Below are positions 34,586 through 42,057 of a DNA stretch of 64,000 nt, piece by piece (position 1 is the first letter of the stretch; every line of letters begins with the position of its first letter). Source of the stretch: Streptomyces liliiviolaceus (GTDB taxonomy: Bacteria; Actinomycetota; Actinomycetes; Streptomycetales; Streptomycetaceae); NCBI RefSeq assembly GCF_018070025.1, contig NZ_JAGPYQ010000001.1, positions 5,084,001 through 5,148,000 of the forward strand, read 5' to 3'. The translations under genes were made by a program, and so were the position numbers. Below the pieces are notes generated by a model. It made no database searches, was not told where the DNA came from, and saw only the letters and a program-made list of their open reading frames with translations.

Positions 34586-35509
34586 ATGGCCAGGACCACC
34601 GTCAGCTTCGACAGCGCCGGCATCCCGCTCGCCGCCCACCTCTACACCCCCGACACGTCCGCGTCGGGTCCGCGGCCGGCGCTCGTGGTCGGTCATCCCG
34701 GTACCGGCGTGAAGGAGCAGACCTCCGGCACGTACGCGCGGCGGATGGCCGAGCGCGGGTTCGTCGCCCTGGCCTTCGACGCCGCCCACCAGGGCGAGTC
34801 CGGCGGTCTGCCCCGTGGTCTGGAGGACCCCGCCCAGCGGGTGGAGGACTTCAAGGCCGCCGTCTCGTACCTCACCACCCGTGCCGACGTCGACGCCGAT
34901 CGCATCGGGCTGCTGGGCATCTGCGCCTCCGGCAGCTACTCGCTGGCCGCCACCGGCGGTGACCACCGCGTCAGGGCCGTGGCCACGGTCTCCACGGCCG
35001 AGCCGGCCCGCCAGTTCCGTCTGGGCGCCGACGGCACCCAGGATCCGGCCGTCTTCCAGTCCCTGCTGGACGCCGCGGCGGCGGCGCGCAGCACCGCGGC
35101 CCGCGGTGAGGACCCCGGCGTGATGACCATGTTCCCGGAGACGGCCGAGCAGGCCCGCGCGCTCGGCGGCGAGCACGGCGTCGAGGGCTTCGAGTACTAC
35201 CGCACCCCGCGGGGCATGCACGAGCGCTCCGCGAAGACCCTCGCCTGGGAGAGCGTCGACAGGATGGCCCTCCACGACGCGTTCTTCGCCGTGCCGCTGA
35301 TCGGCCCACGCCCCATCCTCCAGATCATCGGCGAACGTGCCGTCACCGCGTGGATGGCCGTCGAGGCACACCAGCGCGCCACCGGCCCCAAGGAGATCCA
35401 CTGGATCAAGGGCGCGAGCCACGTCGACCTCTACGACAAGAAGGAGTACATCGACCCCGCCATCGACAGGCTCACCGCTTTCTACACGGCCCACCTCACC
35501 ACCGACTGA
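34586..35509 (+). CDS. Alpha/beta hydrolase with cysteine nucleophile
   Basis: 307 residues, DLH/Xaa-Pro-peptidase-like hydrolase. The nucleophile elbow reads GLLGICASGSYSLAA, a G-x-C-x-x-G pattern with Cys in place of Ser, as in dienelactone hydrolases. The oxyanion region is PALVVGHPGTGVKEQTSG and the likely catalytic His is in KGASHVDLYD. CAGGGAG precedes the ATG by 9 bases. Divergent from the XRE regulator. Substrate unknown; it may cleave small esters or lactones. Confidence 0.85.
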   Translation: MARTTVSFDSAGIPLAAHLYTPDTSASGPRPALVVGHPGTGVKEQTSGTYARRMAERGFVALAFDAAHQGESGGLPRGLEDPAQRVEDFKAAVSYLTTRADVDADRIGLLGICASGSYSLAATGGDHRVRAVATVSTAEPARQFRLGADGTQDPAVFQSLLDAAAAARSTAARGEDPGVMTMFPETAEQARALGGEHGVEGFEYYRTPRGMHERSAKTLAWESVDRMALHDAFFAVPLIGPRPILQIIGERAVTAWMAVEAHQRATGPKEIHWIKGASHVDLYDKKEYIDPAIDRLTAFYTAHLTTD

Positions 35510-35554
35510 CGAGCGGCGAAGCCGAGTTGCCACGGCGCGCCTTCCTCATCGATG

Positions 35555-35568
35555 GTTGTTCGTACAAC
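35555..35568. promoter_or_regulatory. Operator-like GTTGT-TCGT-ACAAC
   Basis: Inverted 5-base arms in an A/T-richer patch (35551-35575), about 120 bases before the LLM gene. The TTGTxCGxACAA form is typical of TetR/MarR-type operators. No regulator for it is adjacent. Confidence 0.5.
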
Positions 35569-35617
35569 TACCTTGTGAGTGCGCCGACTTGGCGACGGGT
35601 GTTCGGTGGGCATGAGC

Positions 35618-35644
35618 CGGACGCCCGACCGTATCGGGCGTCCG
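35618..35644 (+). other. Perfect 11-base hairpin in leader of LLM gene
   Basis: CGGACGCCCGA (35618-35628) pairs with TCGGGCGTCCG (35634-35644) around loop CCGTA, 40 bases before the ATG at 35685. It lies after the operator-like site and before the ribosome site, so it could be a leader hairpin, or a terminator of the hydrolase gene upstream. Confidence 0.6.
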
Positions 35645-35684
35645 ATGGGCCGCCCGGCCGTGTCTCAGCAAGGAAAGACAGAAC

Positions 35685-36587
35685 ATGAAGATCGGCTTCG
35701 CGCTCCCGCAGTTCCACAAGCAGGCTTTCGGCATATCCCGCATCGCCCAGTTCGCCCGTGAGGTCGAACAGGCCGGTGCCGCGAGCCTGTGGGTCGGTGA
35801 CCGCAACCTGGCCGCGGTGTCCCCGAAGATCGGCTACGGCGGTCAGGGCGACACGATCCCGGCCGAACTCAACCCGGCCGCCGACCCGTTCGTCCTGCTG
35901 GGGGCGGCGGCGAGCGTCACCGAGCGCGTTCAGCTGGGTATGCACGTACTGATCGCGCCGCTGTACCCGCCGGTCCAGCTCGCCCGCTCCCTGACCACTC
36001 TCGACCTGGTGAGCGAAGGGCGTCTGCTGCCCGGGTTCGGTATCGGCTGGTCCCCCGAGGAGTACGAGGCGGCCGGCCTGGACTTCCACCGGCGCGGCGC
36101 GCGGATGGAGGAGCTGCTCGACGTCCTCGACACCATATGGACCGCCGACCCGGCCGAGTACAAGGGCACCCAGCTCACCGTGCCCCTGCACCACGCCCCG
36201 CTCAAGCCCCACCAGAGCCCGCGTCCGCCCATCTACCTGGGAGCGATGTCCGAGCGTGCCCTGCGCAGGGTCGCCCTGCGGGGTGACGGCTGGCTGCCGC
36301 TGTGCGTGGTGCCGAGCTACGTCGACATCGACGGGCTCGTCGCGCAGCGCGCCCTCATCGACAGCCTGGCCCAGGAGGCAGGCCGCGACGCGGCGGGCAT
36401 CGACGCGGTCCTGCGCGTCAACATCGACTCCGGTACTCCGACCTCCGTCGTCGTCGACACCGTCAAGTCCGTGCACGAGCGCACCGGCATCGACCACTTC
36501 ATGATCGACTCGCTCTACACGGCCGACACGGTCGAGGACTCGATCGAACTGGCCGCCGAGATCCTCGCCCTGGCGAACGAGGGCTGA
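35685..36587 (+). CDS. LLM-class F420-dependent oxidoreductase
   Basis: 300 residues of luciferase-like monooxygenase fold: MKIGFALPQFHKQAFGISRI, LWVGDRNLAAVSPKIGYGGQ, VLIAPLYPPVQLARSLTTLD, GRLLPGFGIGWSPEEYEAAG and PRPPIYLGAMSERALRRVAL. In actinobacteria this subfamily uses reduced F420 rather than FMNH2, as known for the LLM F420 families. It probably reduces or oxidises an unknown small molecule. AAGGAAAG precedes the start. It may be controlled through the operator-like site and hairpin in its leader. Confidence 0.88.
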   Translation: MKIGFALPQFHKQAFGISRIAQFAREVEQAGAASLWVGDRNLAAVSPKIGYGGQGDTIPAELNPAADPFVLLGAAASVTERVQLGMHVLIAPLYPPVQLARSLTTLDLVSEGRLLPGFGIGWSPEEYEAAGLDFHRRGARMEELLDVLDTIWTADPAEYKGTQLTVPLHHAPLKPHQSPRPPIYLGAMSERALRRVALRGDGWLPLCVVPSYVDIDGLVAQRALIDSLAQEAGRDAAGIDAVLRVNIDSGTPTSVVVDTVKSVHERTGIDHFMIDSLYTADTVEDSIELAAEILALANEG

Positions 36588-36653
36588 GCCCGGTCCCGTG
36601 TCCCCGTACCTGCGGGGACACGGTTCACCGCGAGGTGTGCCGTCGCCACGCGG

Positions 36654-37565
36654 TCACTGTCCGATCCCGGCCGCCGTCCCGTCCTCCACCGGGATGCCCA
36701 GCCCGTCGGCCACGCCGGTCAGCGTCGGCCCCAGCGGGAGTGCGATCCGGGTGACGGCGTGGACGTCACCGCGGGTCGCGTCCCGGTTCACGATCAGCAC
36801 CGGCTTCCCGTCCTGGGCCGCCTGGCGGACGAAGCGGAGCCCGGACATCACCGTCAGCGAGGAGCCGAGGATCAGCAGGGAGGTCGCCGCACGGACCAGT
36901 TCGCGGCACTGCTCGACCCGGGGGACGGGCACGGATTCGCCGAAGAACACCACGTCCGGCTTGAGGATGCCGCCGCAGAGCGTGCAGGGCACCACCTGGA
37001 AGTCCCCGACCTGGTCGTCGGTGAGGTCGGCGTCACCGTCGGGGTTGATCGCCGCGGCCACCGGTTCGAAGCCCGCGTTCGCCTCCTCCAGTCTGCGGGC
37101 CAGTTCGCGGCGCGGGCTGAAGGTGCCGCAGGACAGGCAGACGACCCGGTCCAGACTTCCGTGCAGCTCCACGACACCCTCGGTGCCCGCGGCCTGGTGC
37201 AGGCCGTCGACGTTCTGCGTGATCACGCCCGTGAGCAGGCCGTGCCGCGCGAAGGCGGCGACGGCCCGGTGTCCCGCGTTGGGGCGGGCCCGGCCGAAGG
37301 TACGCCAGCCGAGGTGGCTGCGCGCCCAGTACCGGCGCCGCGCCTGCGCACCGCCGACGAAGTCCTGGTAGGTCATCGGGGTGTGCCGGCTCAGGCTCCC
37401 GCCCTCGCCCCGGTAGTCGGGGATGCCGGATTCCGTGGAGATGCCCGCCCCGCTGAGCACCAGCACCCCGCCGAGGCGCAGCGCGTCGGCGACCGGCCGC
37501 GGATCGGTGGTGCCGGGCGGCAGGTCTTCGGTCGGGGTCCAGCTCAACGTGGGGCGCATGCGCAT
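36654..37565 (-). CDS. Sir2-family NAD-dependent protein deacylase
   Basis: 303 residues. Sirtuin motifs: LVLSGAGISTESGIPDYRGE, VITQNVDGLHQAAG, the catalytic His in VELHGSLDRVVCL, zinc cysteines in CLSC and CTLCGGILKPDVVFFGE, and LLILGSSLTVMSG. It removes acyl groups from lysines using NAD. The ATG at 37565 is closely preceded by TACTCT (6-base gap) and has no ribosome site, so the mRNA may be leaderless. It is divergent from the two-domain Lrp gene by 258 bases. Confidence 0.92.
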   Translation of the reverse strand: MRMRPTLSWTPTEDLPPGTTDPRPVADALRLGGVLVLSGAGISTESGIPDYRGEGGSLSRHTPMTYQDFVGGAQARRRYWARSHLGWRTFGRARPNAGHRAVAAFARHGLLTGVITQNVDGLHQAAGTEGVVELHGSLDRVVCLSCGTFSPRRELARRLEEANAGFEPVAAAINPDGDADLTDDQVGDFQVVPCTLCGGILKPDVVFFGESVPVPRVEQCRELVRAATSLLILGSSLTVMSGLRFVRQAAQDGKPVLIVNRDATRGDVHAVTRIALPLGPTLTGVADGLGIPVEDGTAAGIGQ

Positions 37566-37823
37566 GCCACCAGAGTAGGCAACCTTCATCGTCCCGCTGC
37601 TCGGTGACGTCCACCGGGCGGTCCACGCAGGCAGACCCCCGGTGAACTTTTTCAGACACGCGGTGGCGTAATCCGTCACCTTCCAGCCATGCGCGGGCAC
37701 GGTCCCGAACTGCGTCCTTTACGCCTCCGTAACCCCTCGGATGCTGGATGACACGGCCTTGACCAGCGGCGATGCAGGATTCCTTCATTGACGGCGGCCC
37801 CGGTGCTCATTAGCGTCGGCGCC
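37566..37823. other. Divergent promoter region of sirtuin and Lrp/AsnC genes
   Basis: 258 bases without a gene. It holds a good promoter for the Lrp/AsnC gene at 37788-37816 and a possible -10 for the sirtuin at its other end. An imperfect GGTGxCGTAATCCGTCACC palindrome lies at about 37662-37680. Confidence 0.5.
37788..37816 (+). promoter_or_regulatory. HrdB-type promoter TTGACG-N17-TAGCGT, leaderless
   Basis: -35 TTGACG at 37788-37793, 17-base spacer, -10 TAGCGT at 37811-37816, then 7 bases to the ATG at 37824. This is the best housekeeping promoter in the window and predicts a transcript beginning at the start codon. Confidence 0.75.
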
Positions 37824-38834
37824 ATGAACCACCGAGCCCCCGTGGACACCATCGACGACCTGGACCGACGCATCATCGCCGCGCTCCAGCTCAACGGTCG
37901 TGCCCCGTGGAGCGCGGTGGCGCGGTGGGTGGACGCCAGTGAGACGACCGCCCAGCGGCGCTACCGGGCCCTGCGCGAGCGCGGGCTGCTGCGGGTCGTC
38001 GGGACCATGGAGCTGGACCGGACGCGGGAGGGATCCTCCATGCTCGTCCGGGTGCAGGCCAGGCCCGGACGTGGGCTGGAGGTCGCGGACCGGCTCACCG
38101 ACAGTCCGGACGTGCGGTTCGTGGCCGTCGTCACCGGCGCCGCCGACCTCATCGTCGACTTCGTGGCCCGCGACAACGAGGAGATGATGCGGATCCTGTT
38201 CACCGACCTGCCCGCGGCCGACCTCATCACCAGCACCGAGGCCGTACCGGTCATCCGCGCGTTCACCTCGGCGTCCATGTGGGACACCGGACTGCTGCCC
38301 GCCGAGGCCGCCGCCGGCCTGCGGCCCGATTCCCTGGCGTCGTCCTGCGACCGCGCCGACTGGGACGTCACACCACAGGCGCTCACCACCCTGGAGCAGG
38401 CGGTCGTCGCGGCCCTCAAGGAGGACGGCCGCACCCCGGTCAGCACACTGGCCAGGAACCTGGAGCACACCGAGTCCAGCGTCGCGCGGGCCATGGACCG
38501 GCTCATCGCCCGCGGCATCCTCCAGTTCCGCACCCTCGTCGAACCGGCCCTGATCGGGTACGACGCGGAGTTCATGGTCTGGCTGTCGATCGAGCCCGAC
38601 CGGCTGGACGCGGCGGGACGACAGCTCGCCGGGCATCCGGGAACCAAGTTCCTGGGCGCGGCGACCGGACGCTTCAACCTCGTCGGGCACATGGTGCTCC
38701 CCCGCCGCGCCGATCTCTTCCGCTACACCAGCGACGTCATCGGGGCGCTGCCCGGCCTGCTGGCCTCGGACGTGACCCTGCACCTCGTCACCATGAAGTA
38801 CTCCTGGCACCGCATGGTCCGCCCCGCCGCCTGA
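37824..38834 (+). CDS. Two-domain Lrp/AsnC-family regulator
   Basis: 336 residues, about twice the usual Lrp length, with two HTH plus RAM units in tandem: first HTH IDDLDRRIIAALQLNGRAPW with DASETTAQRRYRALRERGL, second HTH LEQAVVAALKEDGRTPVSTL with ESSVARAMDRLIARGI. The ATG at 37824 lies 7 bases after a -10, so it is probably leaderless; a TTG at 37788 is inside the promoter. It stands at the head of the catabolic operon that begins 90 bases on, and is the likely regulator of that operon. Confidence 0.9.
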   Translation: MNHRAPVDTIDDLDRRIIAALQLNGRAPWSAVARWVDASETTAQRRYRALRERGLLRVVGTMELDRTREGSSMLVRVQARPGRGLEVADRLTDSPDVRFVAVVTGAADLIVDFVARDNEEMMRILFTDLPAADLITSTEAVPVIRAFTSASMWDTGLLPAEAAAGLRPDSLASSCDRADWDVTPQALTTLEQAVVAALKEDGRTPVSTLARNLEHTESSVARAMDRLIARGILQFRTLVEPALIGYDAEFMVWLSIEPDRLDAAGRQLAGHPGTKFLGAATGRFNLVGHMVLPRRADLFRYTSDVIGALPGLLASDVTLHLVTMKYSWHRMVRPAA

Positions 38835-38924
38835 ACGGGCACCCGCCCGGCCGCGCGTCCGCGACCTCTCCCACACCCCGCTCCCCCACTTTTTCCGTCC
38901 TGTCCCCGACCCCGTGGAGTCACC

Positions 38925-39902
38925 ATGCCCACAGACGACTCCGGCCTGCCCGCGGAGAGCTGGCGCTGGACCGAACCGACCTGGCGCGGCCACCTCGACG
39001 CCGTGCGCGCCGGACGCCGGCTGGTCCCCGACCGCTGGCCCGGCGGCGCCCGCGTCGCGGTCGCGCTCTCCTTCGACTCCGACCACGAGACGATCCCGCT
39101 GCGCGACGGCGAGACCAGCCCCGGCCGCCTCGCCCAGGGCGAGTACGGAGCCCGCGTCGGCGCGCCCCGGATCCTCGAACTCCTCGCCCGGTACGGCGTA
39201 CCCGCCACGTTCTTCATGCCGGCGGTCTCCGCCCTGGTCCACCCCGAGGAGGCGCGCGCCTACACCCGGGACGGTCACGAGCTGGCCGTCCACGGCTGGA
39301 TCCACGAGCGCAACATGCTGCTGGGCCGCGACGACGAGCGGGAGCTGACCGCACGCGCCCTGGACACCCTCACCACGCTGACCGGGCAACGGCCCGTCGG
39401 TATCCGTACGCCGTCCTGGGACTTCTCCGACTCGACGCTCGCCATCATGCTCGAACTCGGCTTCGCGTACGACTCCTCGCTGATGGCCGACGACGAGCCC
39501 TACGAGATCCTCGCCGACGGCAGGCCCACCGGTCTGGTCGAGATCCCCGTGGACTGGATCCGGGACGACGCCCCCTACTTCACGATGGACCGCTACGGCT
39601 CCGTCCGCCCGCACAGTCGCCCGCGCGACGTGCTGGAGATCTGGACCGACGAATTCGACGCCGCGTACCGCGACGGCGGTGTCTTCCAGCTCACCCTGCA
39701 TCCGCACGTCATCGGGCACCGCTCGCGCCTGGTGGCACTGCGGGAGCTCCTCGACCACATCGCCGCCCACTCCGGCGTCTGGTACGCCACACACGCCCAG
39801 CTCGCCGACACGGCCCGCGCCGTCCTGAACAGCGGGGCCACCGTCGAAAACGACCAGACGACCGCCCGTTCCGTCCCCGACGCCCCGGAGCAGACGCCAT
39901 GA
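38925..39902 (+). CDS. Polysaccharide-deacetylase-fold amidohydrolase (allantoinase PuuE-like)
   Basis: 325 residues. NodB-fold metal motif: VALSFDSDHETIPLR (Asp-Asp-His type) and the H-x3-H site in VHGWIHERNML, with the C-terminal LTLHPHVIGHRSRL. This cytoplasmic branch (no signal peptide) includes PuuE-type allantoinases that open ureido or amide rings and HpbA-like deacetylases. It is first of the four coupled catabolic genes (ATGA overlap with the transporter). The substrate is probably a cyclic or acylated amide rather than a polysaccharide. Confidence 0.85.
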   Translation: MPTDDSGLPAESWRWTEPTWRGHLDAVRAGRRLVPDRWPGGARVAVALSFDSDHETIPLRDGETSPGRLAQGEYGARVGAPRILELLARYGVPATFFMPAVSALVHPEEARAYTRDGHELAVHGWIHERNMLLGRDDERELTARALDTLTTLTGQRPVGIRTPSWDFSDSTLAIMLELGFAYDSSLMADDEPYEILADGRPTGLVEIPVDWIRDDAPYFTMDRYGSVRPHSRPRDVLEIWTDEFDAAYRDGGVFQLTLHPHVIGHRSRLVALRELLDHIAAHSGVWYATHAQLADTARAVLNSGATVENDQTTARSVPDAPEQTP

Positions 39903-41230
39903 CCACCGGATCCGCCACACCACCCGCCGGTCCCCTGTCCAAGGGCGGCGACTCCCCCGCCCCGGGCAGACTGAGCCGTGCCCAGCGCAAGGCCATCGTC
40001 GCCGGCACCATCGGCAACACCGTCGAATGGGTCGACTGGGCCCTGTACTCGATCTTCGCGAAGATCATCGCTGACGAGTTCTTCCCCAAGGGCGACGGAG
40101 CGGTGGCCCTGCTGTCCACGCTCGCCGTGTTCGCCGTCGGCTTCGTGATGCGCCCGGTCGGTGCCGCCGTCCTCGGCGCCTACGCCGACCGCCACGGCCG
40201 TAAGAAGGGCATGACCCTCACGGTCGCGCTGATGGCGGGCGCCGGCTTCCTGATCGCGATCACCCCGAACTACGACACCATCGGCGTGCTCTCGCCGCTG
40301 ATCCTGCTCCTGGCCCGGCTCGTACAGGGCTTCTCCGCGGGTGGCGAGTTCGGTTCGTCCTCCGCCTTCCTGGTGGAGTCGGCGGCCCGCGGCAGGCGCG
40401 CGTTCGCCGGGTCGTGGCAACAGGTGTCGGTCGCGGGCGGTGTCCTCATCGCCTCGCTCCTGGGCACCCTCACCACCTCGACGCTCAGCGACGACGCCGT
40501 GCACTCCTGGGGCTGGCGCGCCGCGTTCATCTTCGGCGGACTCCTCGGCCTGGTCGGACTGTGGCTGCGCGTCACGGTCGAGGACACCGAGTCCTTCACC
40601 CAGGCACAGGACACGGGCCGCACCCGTACCAACCCCGTCAAGACGATGTTCGTCGAGCACCCCGGCGCGACCCTGCGCGTCGCCGGTATCACGATCGCGG
40701 GCACGCTGACCTACTACATCTGGGTCAACTACCTTCCCACGTACGCGAATCTCACCACCGGCATCCCGCTCAAGACGGCCCTGTTGTCGCAGACGCTGTG
40801 TCTGGTCGTGTTCGTCGTCGCGCTGCCGTTCGTCGGGCTGCTCTCGGACCGGATCGGCCGCAAACCCACCATGGCGGCCTTCGCCGGCGGCTTCGTCGTC
40901 CTGGCCTGGCCGCTGCTGCACCTGCTCAGCGGCAGCTTCCTGAGCCTGTTCCTGGTCCAGCTCGTCGGCATGCTGCTGATCCTCGGCTACTCCGCCAACT
41001 GCGCCGTCATCATGGCCGAGCAGTTCCCGGCGGAGGTACGCGCCACGGGTATCGCCCTGCCGTACGCGCTGGCGGTCGCGCTCTTCGGCGGCACGGCGCC
41101 CTATCTGACCACCTGGATGCACGAGAACGGCCACAGCGACCTGCTGTGGATCTACGTCTCCGGCGCCGCGCTCATCTCCCTCGTCGTGTACCTCACGATG
41201 CCGGAGACCAAGGACAAGGAGTTCAACTGA
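39899..41230 (+). CDS. MFS transporter, metabolite:H+ symporter (MHS) type
   Basis: 443 residues, 12 predicted membrane helices. The MHS signature is at the start (VAGTIGNTVEWVDWALYSIF, then FVMRPVGAAVLGAYADRHGR) and in LVQGFSAGGEFGSSSAFLVE. MHS members import small organic acids and zwitterions such as proline, betaine, ketoglutarate or shikimate with protons. The ATG overlaps the deacetylase stop (ATGA) and its own stop overlaps the SDR start by one base (TGATG). It is presumably the uptake system for the operon's substrate. Confidence 0.9.
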   Translation: MTTGSATPPAGPLSKGGDSPAPGRLSRAQRKAIVAGTIGNTVEWVDWALYSIFAKIIADEFFPKGDGAVALLSTLAVFAVGFVMRPVGAAVLGAYADRHGRKKGMTLTVALMAGAGFLIAITPNYDTIGVLSPLILLLARLVQGFSAGGEFGSSSAFLVESAARGRRAFAGSWQQVSVAGGVLIASLLGTLTTSTLSDDAVHSWGWRAAFIFGGLLGLVGLWLRVTVEDTESFTQAQDTGRTRTNPVKTMFVEHPGATLRVAGITIAGTLTYYIWVNYLPTYANLTTGIPLKTALLSQTLCLVVFVVALPFVGLLSDRIGRKPTMAAFAGGFVVLAWPLLHLLSGSFLSLFLVQLVGMLLILGYSANCAVIMAEQFPAEVRATGIALPYALAVALFGGTAPYLTTWMHENGHSDLLWIYVSGAALISLVVYLTMPETKDKEFN

Positions 41231-42057
41231 TGGCGCACGTCCTCGTCACCGGTGCCTCGGGCGGTATCGGCGGCGCGATCGCCGAGGAGTTCGCCGCACG
41301 GGGCGACCTGCTCACGCTCGCCGACCGTGATCCCGAGGCGCTGGAGCGGACCGCGGCACGGCTGGGCGGCGGCACGGCGGCGCACACCGCGGACCTCACC
41401 GACCCGGACGCGCCGGCCGCCCTGGTGGAGGCGGTCTGGGCGGCGCACGGGCCCGTGGACGTCCTGGTCAACGCGGCGGGCGTCTATCCGTCCCTGGACA
41501 TGGCCCAGGTCGAAGCCGGCGCCTGGGACCGGCTGTTCGCCGTGAACCTGCGGGCTCCCGTACTCGCCACGGCCGCGTTCGCGCGGCTCGCCATGGCGGC
41601 CGGACGGCCCGGCGCGGTCGTCAACATCTCCTCCGGTTCCGCGCTGCGGGCCCGTCCCGGCGGTGGCCCGTACGCGAGTTCCAAGGCCGCGCTGGAGATG
41701 GCCACCCGGGCCGCCGCCCTGGAACTGGGCGAGCACGGCATCCGCGTCAACGCGGTCAGCCCCGGGTTCGTCCAGGTGTCCAGCGACTGCAATCCCGTCT
41801 CCGTCGAGTACGCCGCGGCCATCGGCGGCAATCCGCTCGGCCGCCCGGGCAGCCCCCAGGACATCGCCCGCGCGGTGTGCTGGATCGCGGGCCCGGACGC
41901 CTCCTGGATCACCGGGGAGGTCCTGCGGGTGGACGGCGGATCCAGTACCGGCGCACTGCACCTGCCCCGCATCTGGCAGCCCGGCGACACCCGCGCCGCC
42001 CCGCACGCGTCGATCCCGGCCGCCGCCACCGCCTCCACGGAAGGACTCCTGTCATGA
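41230..42057 (+). CDS. Classical SDR oxidoreductase in catabolic operon
   Basis: 275 residues. VLVTGASGGIGGAIAEEFAA, VLVNAAGVYPSLDM (NAAG), YASSKAALEMATRAAALELG (Y-x3-K) and RVNAVSPGF are all standard. It oxidises or reduces a hydroxyl/carbonyl with NAD(P). The tail beyond GEVLRVDGGSSTG is ~35 residues longer than usual, Ala/Pro-rich. Start overlaps the MFS stop, and end overlaps the fusion gene by ATGA, so the four genes are one translational unit. Confidence 0.92.
   Translation: MAHVLVTGASGGIGGAIAEEFAARGDLLTLADRDPEALERTAARLGGGTAAHTADLTDPDAPAALVEAVWAAHGPVDVLVNAAGVYPSLDMAQVEAGAWDRLFAVNLRAPVLATAAFARLAMAAGRPGAVVNISSGSALRARPGGGPYASSKAALEMATRAAALELGEHGIRVNAVSPGFVQVSSDCNPVSVEYAAAIGGNPLGRPGSPQDIARAVCWIAGPDASWITGEVLRVDGGSSTGALHLPRIWQPGDTRAAPHASIPAAATASTEGLLS

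Noticed and set aside
37680..37760. Possible tRNA or small RNA in the sirtuin-Lrp gap
   Set aside because: No cloverleaf with correct arms could be drawn on either strand; only short imperfect palindromes.
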